NCBI GenBank assembly: GCA_028726925.1
Contig: JAQYPI010000118.1
Coordinates: 1-22,139 of the forward strand
DNA: 22,139 bases
Direction: 5' to 3'
Source: Caryophanales bacterium
Lineage (GTDB): Bacteria; Bacillota_I; Bacilli_A; RFN20; CAG-826
In this document: piece by piece, positions 5,613 through 13,642 of the stretch
Position numbering within the stretch: position 1 is the first letter of the stretch
How the letters are laid out: every line of letters starts with the position of its first letter
The notes under the pieces: generated by a model
Told to the model about the DNA's origin: nothing
Database searches by the model: none
Seen by the model: only the letters and a program-made list of their open reading frames with translations
Made by a program: the position numbers and the translations under genes

Positions 5613-5639
5613 AAGCCCCGAAAGAAGTCTTCGGGGCTT
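5613..5639 (-). terminator. Hairpin between tRNA-Ile and tRNA-Val
   Basis: AAGCCCCGAA pairs perfectly with TTCGGGGCTT. The minus-strand side continues ATTTGTTTC, a poor T tract. No separate promoter for tRNA-Val fits in the 11 bases that follow, so this may be a partial terminator or processing hairpin allowing read-through. Confidence 0.5.
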
Positions 5640-5649
5640 TCTACCAATT

Positions 5650-5726
5650 TGGTGGGCCTTAATGGGCTTGAACCATCGACCTTGCGCTTATCAAGCGCAC
5701 GCTCTAACCAACTGAGCTAAAGGCCC
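5650..5726 (-). tRNA. tRNA-Ile (anticodon GAT)
   Basis: A 77-base cloverleaf: acceptor GGGCCTT/AAGGCCC, D arm GCTCAGTTGGTTAGAGC, anticodon stem GCGCT/AGCGC with loop TGATA flanked by T and A, and T arm ATGGTTCAAGCCCAT. The CCA is encoded. It is first in the cluster, directly behind a promoter. Confidence 0.95.
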
Positions 5727-5750
5727 AAACACGCCCGAAAGCGCTTTAAT

Positions 5751-5779
5751 AATATAGACGAAAGCCCCATGGCCTGCAA
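5751..5779 (-). promoter_or_regulatory. Promoter of the Ile-Val-Thr tRNA cluster
   Basis: Minus-strand TTGCAG and TATATT with an exact 17-base spacer, ending 25 bases before the tRNA-Ile 5' end. Confidence 0.7.
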
Positions 5780-5919
5780 GACTTTTTTGAGTCTTTGGAA
5801 CGAGTTCGGATTTCAACGAATTGACAACCGACAGAATGCCCCTTCCATTCGGCTTTTTCGGCCTTTTTGCCTTCCATTGCGAACAAACCTCCTTCGAAAA
5901 CAAAACCGCCTTAGGGTTC

Positions 5920-5961
5920 CTCGTGTTACCATACGAGCAGTGAGCTTGCGCCTTTGGCGCA
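5920..5961 (+). promoter_or_regulatory. Paired stem-loops in the leader of the solitary rhamnosidase gene
   Basis: CTCGTGT (5920-5926) pairs with ATACGAG (5931-5937, one G-T pair). TGCGCC-TTT-GGCGCA (5947-5961) is a perfect hairpin 23 bases before the ATG. The first could be an operator and the second a message-stabilising or translation-modulating hairpin. No convincing promoter was found in 5780-5919; TTGACA at 5820 lacks a partner -10. Confidence 0.4.
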
Positions 5962-5984
5962 GAAAAACACATAAGGAATCGACC

Positions 5985-8132
5985 ATGAACGGAATGATGA
6001 TAGGAATCCAGGAAACGAACGACACCTTTTGCTTGCAGAAAGCGTTCTTCCTGAAGAATCTCGCCCACGCAACGCTTCGAATCACCGCGCTTGGCCTTTA
6101 TGTCGCGGAAATTAACGGCAAAAGGGTTGGGGACGCGAGAATGACCCCTGGCTGGACTTCTTATCAACACGTCCTCCAATATCAGGAATACGACGTTTCT
6201 TCCTTGCTCCAAGAAGGGGAGAACGTTCTTTCAATCACCTTAAGCGGCGGTTGGTATTCGAGCGGCCTAGGATTCTCAGGCGAAGGTCACAACATCCGCT
6301 ATGGGGAAAAGCCCTCCGCGCTCGCGGAACTCACGATCGGAAACGAAACCATCGCCACGGACCTTTCTTGGAAAGCCGAGGAAAGTTTCATTCGTTCTTC
6401 CGGGATCTATGATGGGGAACACCAGGATTTTGTATCTCCATTGAAAGACCTGCATATCGAACAAAGGGATTTCGATCCCGCCGTTCTTGTCCCGCAGGCC
6501 TGCGAGCCCGTTCGGGACATCGAACGTCTCCCCGTTCAAAACGTCCTCCATTCTCCCGATGGCCAAACGATTTACGACTTCGGGCAAAATCTCACCGGCG
6601 TCCCGGAAATCAGGACCCCGAAAGATTTCAAAGGCACCATCACCTTGCGATTCTCGGAAATCCTCCACGAAGGAAGGCTTTACTCCGAAGGATATCGAAC
6701 CGCGAAATGCACGGATGTTTTCGTTGTCGAGGGAGAGAGGGTCCTCGTCCCCGAATTCACGTTCCATGGCTTCCGTTATATGGGAATCGAAGGGGTGTCC
6801 TTACCCCGAGAAAACGTCCACGCGATTGTTCGGCACACGGACCTCAATCGCACGGGCAAGGTAACGACCTCGCATCCAAAACTCCAAAAGCTCATCGACA
6901 ACATCCTCTGGTCCCAGAAGGACAATTCTCTGGACATCCCAAGCGATTGCCCCCAACGCAACGAAAGGATGGGATGGACGGGTGATGCGAACATCTTTTT
7001 GAAAACCGCGGCGTTCCAGTTTGACGTGCGATCCTTCTACCGGAAATGGTTGAGGGACCTTCGCTTCGACCAAGCCGAAACCGGGGAAGTTTCTCAAGTC
7101 GTCCCGGATATCCTTGGTTGGAAGAATACCGCGACCATCTGGTGCGACGCGGTTTGCATGATTCCATGGACCCTCTACGAGACCTATGGGGACGAATCGT
7201 TCCTCATCGATAATTACGAGGCGATGGCAAAATACCTCCAAGCAGTTCATAGAACCACGAGAAACGGCATTGTCGTCGAAAGTCAGCAATATGGGGATTG
7301 GCTCGCGCTCGATCAAGAAAAAGAGGAGAAATTCTCCTGTACCGGTCGGACCGACGTTTATTTCCTCGCGACCGTTTTCTATGCAGAAGACCTTCGAATT
7401 GCGTCGATTTCCGCGCAAAAGAAAGGGCTTTTGCAGGAATCGGAAGAATATCGGAAAAGACGTGAAGAGATCCTGAACGCGATTCGCAGGGAATATGTCA
7501 CGCCAAGCGGACGCCTTGCGCTCGACACGATGACCGCGGAAGCCTTAGCCTTGCGATTCCACCTCGTCCCAAAAGAGGCGGAACAGGACCTCGCCAAACG
7601 CCTGAACAATCGTGTCATCGGCCACGACTACAAATGCGTCACCGGCATCATCGGGACGAAATACCTCCTCAACGTCTTGGCGGAATACGGCTATTTCGAT
7701 ACCGCCTGCAAGATCCTGCTAAATGAAAAATGCCCCGGCTGGCTTTACGAGGTGAACCATGGGGCAACCACCATGTGGGAAAACTGGAACAGCATCAAAG
7801 AGGATGGGTCTCTGAACGTCTACGGCATGGACAGTTTCAACCACCCTTTCTTTGGAACGTGCATGGAATTCATCGTCGAGAGCCTTTGCGGCATCCAAGC
7901 AAAAGAGCCAGGGTATCGTCGCCTCCTCCTATCCCCGCATCCGAGCACGGATATCAAGGACATCCGCGCGGAGTTCGATAGCGTTTCTGGCAAAATCGTA
8001 TCGGGCTACCGGATCCAAGATGGCGAGATCACCTATGAATTCGTCGTACCCGTGGGAGTCGAAGCCAAGATGAAGCTGCCTGGGGAAGAACCCACGAAGT
8101 TGCTTGCTGGACGCCACGTCTTCACGCGATAA
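5985..8132 (+). CDS. Alpha-L-rhamnosidase, glycoside hydrolase family 78
   Basis: A 715-residue cytoplasmic enzyme (no signal peptide) that removes terminal alpha-L-rhamnose from oligosaccharides or glycosides. The N-terminal beta-sandwich carries the family pattern (L-Y-V-A-E-I-N-G-K-R-V-G then TPGWTSYQ); the next sandwich has YDFGQNLTG. The catalytic (alpha/alpha)6 barrel shows DCPQRNERMGWTGD with Asp321, Glu327 and Asp334, and GATTMWENW with Glu599, the positions of the acid and base in GH78. A C-terminal beta domain follows. The ATG at 5985 is preceded by AAGGA and fits the family N-terminus; a 72-codon upstream extension overlaps the tRNA promoter and is rejected. It stands alone, 1.6 kb from the end of the glycan operon. 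Confidence 0.92.
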   Translation: MNGMMIGIQETNDTFCLQKAFFLKNLAHATLRITALGLYVAEINGKRVGDARMTPGWTSYQHVLQYQEYDVSSLLQEGENVLSITLSGGWYSSGLGFSGEGHNIRYGEKPSALAELTIGNETIATDLSWKAEESFIRSSGIYDGEHQDFVSPLKDLHIEQRDFDPAVLVPQACEPVRDIERLPVQNVLHSPDGQTIYDFGQNLTGVPEIRTPKDFKGTITLRFSEILHEGRLYSEGYRTAKCTDVFVVEGERVLVPEFTFHGFRYMGIEGVSLPRENVHAIVRHTDLNRTGKVTTSHPKLQKLIDNILWSQKDNSLDIPSDCPQRNERMGWTGDANIFLKTAAFQFDVRSFYRKWLRDLRFDQAETGEVSQVVPDILGWKNTATIWCDAVCMIPWTLYETYGDESFLIDNYEAMAKYLQAVHRTTRNGIVVESQQYGDWLALDQEKEEKFSCTGRTDVYFLATVFYAEDLRIASISAQKKGLLQESEEYRKRREEILNAIRREYVTPSGRLALDTMTAEALALRFHLVPKEAEQDLAKRLNNRVIGHDYKCVTGIIGTKYLLNVLAEYGYFDTACKILLNEKCPGWLYEVNHGATTMWENWNSIKEDGSLNVYGMDSFNHPFFGTCMEFIVESLCGIQAKEPGYRRLLLSPHPSTDIKDIRAEFDSVSGKIVSGYRIQDGEITYEFVVPVGVEAKMKLPGEEPTKLLAGRHVFTR

Positions 8133-8144
8133 TTTGAATAATCG

Positions 8145-8178
8145 AAAACCCTCGAGCCAATCGACTCGAGGGTTTTTC
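8145..8178. terminator. Bidirectional intrinsic terminator between rhamnosidase and rpsI
   Basis: A perfect stem AACCCTCGAG (8147-8156) / CTCGAGGGTT (8165-8174) has TTTTTC on the plus side and TTTTCGATT on the minus side, between convergent genes. Confidence 0.88.
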
Positions 8179-8205
8179 GTTGCGTTGCTTTCTCCGGAAA
8201 GCGGA

Positions 8206-8595
8206 TTAACGCTTGGAGAACTGCGGAGCGCGGCGAGCGGCCTTGAGACCGTATTTCTTACGCTCTTTGGAGCGGGCGTTGCGGGTGAGCATGCCAGCTT
8301 TCTTGAGGGTGCTGCGGTCTTCGTGGGCTTCGAGAAGCGCGCGGGCGATGCCGAGGCGGATCGCTTCGGCCTGGCCGGTGAATCCGCCGCCTTGGGCAAA
8401 GGCGACGATGTCGTACTTGTCTTCGCCTTGGACGAGGGCGAGGGGCTGCTTGAGGTCGAGGATCAAGGTCTCATACGGGAAGTATTCCTTGACGTCGCGG
8501 CCATTGACGGTGATCTTGCCGCTGCCAGCTTGGACGTAGACGCGGGCGACGGACGATTTGCGACGGCCGGTGCCGTAGTATTTTTCGTTAGCCAT
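8206..8595 (-). CDS. rpsI: Small ribosomal subunit protein uS9
   Basis: A 129-residue protein with the S9 signatures: [14 protein letters not shown] near the N-terminus, the [20 protein letters not shown] motif, and the basic tail RRAPQFSKR whose last residues reach the P-site tRNA. The start has AAGGAG overlapping the end of rplM. The 14-base gap to rplM and the shared promoter at 9109-9137 make the standard L13-S9 operon. Confidence 0.98.
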   Translation of the reverse strand: MANEKYYGTGRRKSSVARVYVQAGSGKITVNGRDVKEYFPYETLILDLKQPLALVQGEDKYDIVAFAQGGGFTGQAEAIRLGIARALLEAHEDRSTLKKAGMLTRNARSKERKKYGLKAARRAPQFSKR

Positions 8596-8609
8596 GAATC
8601 ATTTACTCC

Positions 8610-9053
8610 TTATTTGCTGAGATCGAGGACGACCGGCTTCTGGGCCGCCTGTTCGTGCTCGGCGCCGCTATAGACGTGGAGCTTGCTCGCGATCTTGCGG
8701 CCGAGACGTCCCTTGGGAAGCATGCCCCAAACGGCACGTTCGATCATCTCGACGGGGAATTCGTTGAGCATGACGCCGGAGGAACGGGTGCGGAGGCCGC
8801 CGTTGTAACCGGAGACGTTGTAGTAGTTCTTCTTAGTCTCGGGGTGGTTGCCGGTGAGTTTCACCTTCGAGGCATTGATGACGACGACGTTGTCGCCGCA
8901 ATCGATGTTCGGGGTATAGGTGGGCTTGTCTTTGCCCATGAGAATGACCGCGATCTTGGAAGCAAGGCGGCCAAGGGGGATGTTGGTGGCATCAACGACG
9001 TACCAATTGTGGACGGCATTTTCGTTGGTGGCCAACGTGGTTTGACGCTGCAT
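8610..9053 (-). CDS. rplM: Large ribosomal subunit protein uL13
   Basis: A 147-residue protein matching L13 along its length: W-Y-V-V-D-A-T-N-I-P-L-GRLAS, then GDNVVVINASKVKLTG, then the RAVWGMLPKGRLGRK motif. The start is preceded by GAAAGGA. It is first in a two-gene operon with rpsI, behind a consensus promoter and a short leader hairpin. Confidence 0.98.
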   Translation of the reverse strand: MQRQTTLATNENAVHNWYVVDATNIPLGRLASKIAVILMGKDKPTYTPNIDCGDNVVVINASKVKLTGNHPETKKNYYNVSGYNGGLRTRSSGVMLNEFPVEMIERAVWGMLPKGRLGRKIASKLHVYSGAEHEQAAQKPVVLDLSK

Positions 9054-9084
9054 AGGTTTGTCCTTTCTTTTCGATTTTTGACGT

Positions 9085-9137
9085 GTTTCTTTGGGAAACG
9101 CCGGGTGTATTATGGAAAGCGGAACTTACGTTGTCAA
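9085..9137 (-). promoter_or_regulatory. rplM-rpsI promoter and leader hairpin
   Basis: On the minus strand, TTGACA (9137-9132), 17 bases and CATAAT (9114-9109) form a near-consensus promoter. The roughly 50-base leader contains GTTTC-CCAAA-GAAAC (9099-9085). Many Bacillota have an L13 leader RNA at this place that L13 is thought to bind; whether this short hairpin belongs to that class is unsure. Confidence 0.7.
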
Positions 9138-9156
9138 AGCATTTTTCCTTCTTTCG

Positions 9157-9185
9157 TTTTCATTGAAGCAACGTTTTGCTATTAT
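9157..9185 (+). promoter_or_regulatory. Promoter of the AbiEi-like gene, probably leaderless
   Basis: TTTTCA, 17 bases, then TATTAT. Transcription starting seven bases after the -10 would fall on the GTG at 9192. It points away from the rplM promoter, with the two -35 elements about 20 bases apart. Confidence 0.5.
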
Positions 9186-9191
9186 TGTTGC

Positions 9192-9776
9192 GTGAAAAAG
9201 AAATCCATGGAGAAATTGCTCGACCTTGCCGAGTGGAATGACGGTTATGTTTCCGTCGCCGAAGCCAAGGGTTTTGGCATTTCGCAAACCTACCTTTCCC
9301 AAGGGGAGGAAGCCGGGGTCTTCCAGAAAGCCTCGAAAGGCCTTTATATCAAAAAGGGGTATCCCGTCGACCCGTTTTACATCCTTCACTTCCGTTATCG
9401 CAAGGCGGTCTTCTCTCTTCGCAGCGCCCTTTATCTCCATGGGTTCCATGTCGATCCCGTCCTCGAGGTGGCGTTGCCAAGAAACTACATGACCGCGGGA
9501 ATCGAAGGGGCGGACGTCATTCGCAAAGCGGGAGAGCGTTATCTGCTCGGCCAATCTCTCGCCGTCTCTCCCCATGGTCCGCTCGTCCCGGTCTACGATG
9601 TCGAGATGACGATCGTGGACCTCATCCTCTACCGGGACCGCTTCTCTGATGAGGAATACGCGAGAATTCTCGATGAAGCGAAAAGCCAAAACATCGACAA
9701 GGAAAAACTGCTCACATACGCGAGAACGCTAGGCAAATTCGAAGTCGTCGACGCGGCAACGAAAGGCAGGATTTAG
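9192..9776 (+). CDS. AbiEi-family antitoxin-like regulator, without a toxin partner
   Basis: A protein of 194 residues from GTG 9192, or 189 from ATG 9207. It has the N-terminal winged-helix domain of AbiEi antitoxins (DGYVSVAEAKGFGISQTYLS, then the SKGLYIKKGY wing) and the C-terminal domain with FSLRSALYLHG and VYDVEMTIVDLILYRD. In type IV systems AbiEi represses its operon and counters the nucleotidyltransferase AbiEii. No AbiEii follows here: the next gene is convergent. So it is either a solitary regulator or a leftover antitoxin. Neither start has a ribosome site; the promoter spacing favours a leaderless message from the GTG, while the ATG fits the usual family N-terminus. Its TAG overlaps the TAA of the facing gene. 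Confidence 0.82.
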   Translation: MKKKSMEKLLDLAEWNDGYVSVAEAKGFGISQTYLSQGEEAGVFQKASKGLYIKKGYPVDPFYILHFRYRKAVFSLRSALYLHGFHVDPVLEVALPRNYMTAGIEGADVIRKAGERYLLGQSLAVSPHGPLVPVYDVEMTIVDLILYRDRFSDEEYARILDEAKSQNIDKEKLLTYARTLGKFEVVDAATKGRI

Positions 9777-12043
9777 GCTCTTTCGAACACGAGGGAATAC
9801 TCTTTTGGCTTGCGGATGGTTCGCTTGCCGTCTTTCCCTTGGAGGAATAGGCGCCCTCCGGAACGCAAGGGAATCGAAACCGATCCCTCATCGGAAAGGG
9901 AGGATTCTGTCATATGAATTTCTTTCTTTGCCTCATCGATATAGAGAAGGCCGAAATTGGCTTCTAGAAGGAAATGGACAACATAGGAAGCGAAGCAATG
10001 GTTGAGCGAGGCGTTCACGTCATCGTGCTCCCAAAGGGTTCCGGTGAGGGTTGCCATCTTGTCGAAATAGTCGATGGTCTCCGCGAACACTTGCTCGTGC
10101 CTGCCAAGGCAATTCAGCCATTCAAGGCGCATCATGATCCCCATGAGGAGATTGGATTTGTAAACGCTTGGGTAAACGGTTTTATCGTCGCGGTATTCGC
10201 CGAAATCTCGAATCATCCGGTTGGCAAATTCTGGATCTTTCTCGAGCGAGGCGACGCCGAAATAAAGCGCGTAATACTGGCACGTTTCCGAAGTGTTCTC
10301 GGTGAGGTGCAGGACCCCGTTCTCGTCGCGAATGGCGTTGTCGACGAAGAAGTCGCCGCGGAAGAACATCTTCTTGATTGCGAGTTTCAAAGCCACGCCC
10401 TTCTCCTTGAGACTTGGATCGCCTAGCAAGGAAGAGGCGGCAATTAACGCGGCGGCATAAAGCATGTTGCTCGGGGCGTTTACCCCCGCGATGAATTCGG
10501 GATCGTTGGCCTTGCTCCATTCCACGAATACCCAGCCTTGAAGGTTTTCAAGCATGCCGTCTTCGTTCTCGAGTTTCTTGAAATACGATAGGATGCCCTC
10601 GATATTTTCCCGGCTTTTCGAAATCAGGGGAACATTCCCGTTTCTTTTTTGGAACTGCTCGAGCTCCAGGATGTACCAAAGGCTCCAGTTCGGGATGTAT
10701 TCCTTGCTCGGGAAATCCGCGGGGTAGCACATCGAGATCATGCCTTCGGGCAAATCATCTTTCTTGCATTTCGCATAGGCGTCCAAGAACGCTTCTTCTT
10801 CCAGGTTGAAACCCGTAAGCAAGGGCTCGGTTTGGCCCGAGAAAAAGGAATCGCAAAGCCAACCAGCGCGTTCTCGGCTCGGGCAATCCGTGAGAAGGTC
10901 CACGGCGTTTTGCGCGAAGGTGGACACGGCAGAGGCGAACACTCTTTCGATCTTCTTGTTCGCGAAAGAATAATGGATGCGATGCGCGTCCGGGTTTTCG
11001 TAACGGGCGAGTTTGAAAGAGGAAACGGTGAGGGATCCCCCAAGGCAAACAAGACGAGCGAAATGGGCGGTGTAAGGTTCGAAGGAAAGAAGGCGATAAT
11101 GGCCTTTCTTAAGGGAATACGTGATGCAGTTATGCGTCGTGTTCCGGTAGAAAGAGATGCCGATCATCCCCGGTTGGGATGAGGAGGGGACGTTCACTTC
11201 ATCGAAAACGAGATACAAAAGGGCGTCTTCTTTCACGTCGAGGACAAGTTCGAAGAAACCCGTGAGGGAAGCGGGGAGGGCATAGGTGAAAAAGGTTCCG
11301 GAGCAGAGGGTCTCTCCCACGGGGGAAAGGCGGTAGGCGAGTTTTGAAGCGACGGCGTTGGAATCGATTTCCCATTCTTCTTTCGGGAAGATCTTCAGGT
11401 ATTCCGTCGTCTGGTAACGGTCTTGGTAAATCGGCAAGGAAGAATCGATGGAGGCGACGCCTTCCTCGACTTTTTGGAACGTCGCGCGAGGGAAGGAAAG
11501 ATCATGGACGATCCTCCTTTCCAAAATCGGCATGGGCAATTCTGCGAGGCCGACTTTTTCATAAGGACAGTCCCCGGTTTTCAAAAAGAGGGGATAACGG
11601 GGGTCGAATTCATAGGATTCGGAGAAGGCCCTTTGATAGGAAAAGCGAGTGACTTTTCGAAGTCGCGTCTCGTTTCGATAGGCCTTCGATTCCTTCGAAG
11701 AGGCAGCGAGGGAGCGCCCCTCTTCATCGAAGGTCTCGTAAAGGCAAAAAGAGGCTTGGTTGATCGCGTAGAACGAATTGCAGCAATAGCCCGCGACCTC
11801 GATGATCAAAGGCCCTTTCCCTTTCAAGGGGATGCGGTCGACGCGGAAATGCCCATGGGCATCACGAGAAGGCCCATAAGCGAGGAATTTCCCGTGCAGG
11901 AAGATGCGATAAAACGAGGAAGCCGTGACGCGGATCTCGGATTCCTTCCCCGTTAAGGGGACAACGAAAAAGAGCGAAACATTCAGGGATTCGAGGTCCG
12001 ACTCGCTCCAAACCGGACGGGCATTCGTAAAGGCGTTGGTCAT
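9773..12043 (-). CDS. GH78-like glycoside hydrolase (putative alpha-L-rhamnosidase), last gene of the operon
   Basis: A 756-residue protein without a signal peptide, so cytoplasmic. The N-terminal sandwich has SFYRIFLHGKFLAYGPSR. The barrel carries the GH78-type motif DCPSRERAGW with Asp386, Glu391 and Asp398, and TLWEHDD with Glu672, matching the acid/base pair of the family. Between them lie the usual E-T-C-Q-Y-Y and alpha-barrel segments. It differs from the solitary rhamnosidase in replacing the usual DCPQR-ERxGWTGD by SRERAGWLCD, so its specificity may differ (another deoxy- or 6-carbon L-sugar cap). Its ATG overlaps the upstream arabinofuranosidase-like gene as ATGA, so the two are translationally coupled. 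It ends against the convergent AbiEi-like gene with no terminator between. Confidence 0.83.
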   Translation of the reverse strand: MTNAFTNARPVWSESDLESLNVSLFFVVPLTGKESEIRVTASSFYRIFLHGKFLAYGPSRDAHGHFRVDRIPLKGKGPLIIEVAGYCCNSFYAINQASFCLYETFDEEGRSLAASSKESKAYRNETRLRKVTRFSYQRAFSESYEFDPRYPLFLKTGDCPYEKVGLAELPMPILERRIVHDLSFPRATFQKVEEGVASIDSSLPIYQDRYQTTEYLKIFPKEEWEIDSNAVASKLAYRLSPVGETLCSGTFFTYALPASLTGFFELVLDVKEDALLYLVFDEVNVPSSSQPGMIGISFYRNTTHNCITYSLKKGHYRLLSFEPYTAHFARLVCLGGSLTVSSFKLARYENPDAHRIHYSFANKKIERVFASAVSTFAQNAVDLLTDCPSRERAGWLCDSFFSGQTEPLLTGFNLEEEAFLDAYAKCKKDDLPEGMISMCYPADFPSKEYIPNWSLWYILELEQFQKRNGNVPLISKSRENIEGILSYFKKLENEDGMLENLQGWVFVEWSKANDPEFIAGVNAPSNMLYAAALIAASSLLGDPSLKEKGVALKLAIKKMFFRGDFFVDNAIRDENGVLHLTENTSETCQYYALYFGVASLEKDPEFANRMIRDFGEYRDDKTVYPSVYKSNLLMGIMMRLEWLNCLGRHEQVFAETIDYFDKMATLTGTLWEHDDVNASLNHCFASYVVHFLLEANFGLLYIDEAKKEIHMTESSLSDEGSVSIPLRSGGRLFLQGKDGKRTIRKPKEYSLVFERA

Positions 12044-13563
12044 AAGGTTTGAACAAGGTTCATCACAAGAGTTTTGTCCGAGAGCGAGGAATAGTCAAGG
12101 AGATAATGGTAGGTGGCGTTTTCAACGTAAAAGGCTTCTTCCTGCCCCGCAACCGCGCGCCTTACGAGGATCATGTCCCCCACAAAATGCACGCCTTCTT
12201 CCTCATGAGGAATCAAGGTGAAATAGATCTCGATTGGGTTTTCGTCCTCGATGAGGAGCGTCAAAACCTCGTTTTCGTAGGTATATCGCGACGAACCCTC
12301 GATCTGGAAGGAGACCGAGGACGGGACGTAAAGGGAGAAGGAAGTAGGCTCTTTCACGCCCGTAAGGGAAAGCTTTGCCTTTCTCCGATGATAGATGTCT
12401 CCCTTGATCTCGATTCCAAGTCCGTTATCGAGCGCAAAGGAGGCAGGCTGCAGGATGGTCAGGAATGGATGGCCGTCTTTCATCAGAATGGTTCGCTCGT
12501 TGACGAACCGAAGCCCTTCCGCGAAGCGCATCGTGCAGCAGAAAAACGCTTCGTACAAATAAGCCTTCATGGACGTTTTGTCCGAGGATAGGCAAGTGTT
12601 GCATCCGGCCCCGCCGTTGCTCCTCTGGGCCCCGCGGAACGCATTGAGGTAGATGCGGTTCATGAGGCGCAGATAACGGACGTCGCCCGTCAAGTCGAAG
12701 AAAGCGCTCGACAAGAGGAACGAGTCAACGATGCAGCAAGGCTCGGTCCAGGTCTCTTCCCTCCCGAACCAATTGAAATTCGCGAAATCCTTGGTCATGC
12801 CGTCTTGGAGATAGCGGGCGAAGATGCTTTCCGCGAGCTCGAGGTATTTCTTTTCCCCCGTCGCTTGAAAGAACGTCAAGATGCCGCGGGCGCAACTGAG
12901 GGCCGCGTGGGTCTGGCACTGCAGAGAAACGAAATCGATGGACGAGAATATCTGGATCACGGATTCGATTTCAGCCTTGAGTTCTTCTCCCCCGAGAAGG
13001 GCATAGGCTTGGCTCATGGCGTCCACCATGATGAACGCGCACCCGATGTCGCTTGAAGTGAGCCAGCCATCGGTCACCTTCCCCTCAATGTGGCCGCCGA
13101 CGCCACCCATGTCACGCCGGCAAAGGGGGTAATGGGCATAAGCCGGGGCAATCGCAGAAATGAAGTGGTCGACAATCGAACGGATCTCGGCGAGGATTTT
13201 CTCATCGCCTGTGATGCGGTAATACTCGATGAGGCCGCGAAGGAACCAGGAATTCCCGGAAACCTGTTGCTCGTTGATCGCGGAAGGATCCACCAAATCG
13301 CCAAAATACCCTTCCGCGTTCACGTGTTGCGGGAGGGCTTCGATGATTTCGCGGAGCTGCGCCAAAACGTCTTCTTGAAAGGAATCATGGCCTTCGAAAG
13401 CGTGATAGAGGCTCGCGAGGCCGAGGATGCAGCGACCGACCCAATCCCCGGGCCAGGTCGAGTCCTGATGGAAGACGAAGGGGGCGCGATACATCTTCGC
13501 GCGCAGTCTGCGACGATTCAATTTGATGCGACGGAAAAGGTCGCCACGAGCAATATGTTTCAT
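12040..13563 (-). CDS. GH127/DUF1680-type beta-L-arabinofuranosidase-like enzyme
   Basis: A 507-residue cytoplasmic protein with an (alpha/alpha)6-barrel pattern: STWPGDWVGRCILGLASLYH near residue 36, GYFGDL (85-90), and NEQQVSGNSWFLRGLIEYY (97-115). In GH127 a zinc ion is held by Glu-x-Cys and a later Cys-Cys, one Cys being the nucleophile. Here Glu274-Pro-Cys276 (TWTEPCC) and Cys342-Cys343 (AFFCCTM) stand at those places, followed by a beta-rich C-terminal domain. Family members remove L-arabinofuranose from plant glycoproteins or pectin. It is shorter than many homologues and lacks the typical CCPPN continuation, so GH146 or an undescribed relative is possible. A G-rich but weak ribosome site precedes the ATG. 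Confidence 0.65.
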   Translation of the reverse strand: MKHIARGDLFRRIKLNRRRLRAKMYRAPFVFHQDSTWPGDWVGRCILGLASLYHAFEGHDSFQEDVLAQLREIIEALPQHVNAEGYFGDLVDPSAINEQQVSGNSWFLRGLIEYYRITGDEKILAEIRSIVDHFISAIAPAYAHYPLCRRDMGGVGGHIEGKVTDGWLTSSDIGCAFIMVDAMSQAYALLGGEELKAEIESVIQIFSSIDFVSLQCQTHAALSCARGILTFFQATGEKKYLELAESIFARYLQDGMTKDFANFNWFGREETWTEPCCIVDSFLLSSAFFDLTGDVRYLRLMNRIYLNAFRGAQRSNGGAGCNTCLSSDKTSMKAYLYEAFFCCTMRFAEGLRFVNERTILMKDGHPFLTILQPASFALDNGLGIEIKGDIYHRRKAKLSLTGVKEPTSFSLYVPSSVSFQIEGSSRYTYENEVLTLLIEDENPIEIYFTLIPHEEEGVHFVGDMILVRRAVAGQEEAFYVENATYHYLLDYSSLSDKTLVMNLVQTL

Positions 13564-13589
13564 AAAGGAACCCCCGAAGACGAGAGGGG

Positions 13590-13620
13590 CGCGCCCCGCA
13601 AGGAAAACTCACGGGGCGCG
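13590..13620 (-). promoter_or_regulatory. Strong intercistronic hairpin without T tract
   Basis: CGCGCCCCG (13590-13598) pairs perfectly with CGGGGCGCG (13612-13620) around a 13-base loop, in the 79 bases between the surface lipoprotein and the first cytoplasmic enzyme. With no T run on either side, it looks like a barrier to 3' exonucleases or a partial attenuator that would leave upstream lipoprotein messages more abundant than the enzyme messages. Confidence 0.55.
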
Positions 13621-13642
13621 TCGATAGAAGGAAACGAAGCGA

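Noticed and set aside
5691..6212. Minus-strand frame ending in GPLAQLVRACA
   Set aside because: This ending is a well-known false translation of a tRNA gene; the frame overlaps tRNA-Ile and the rhamnosidase start.
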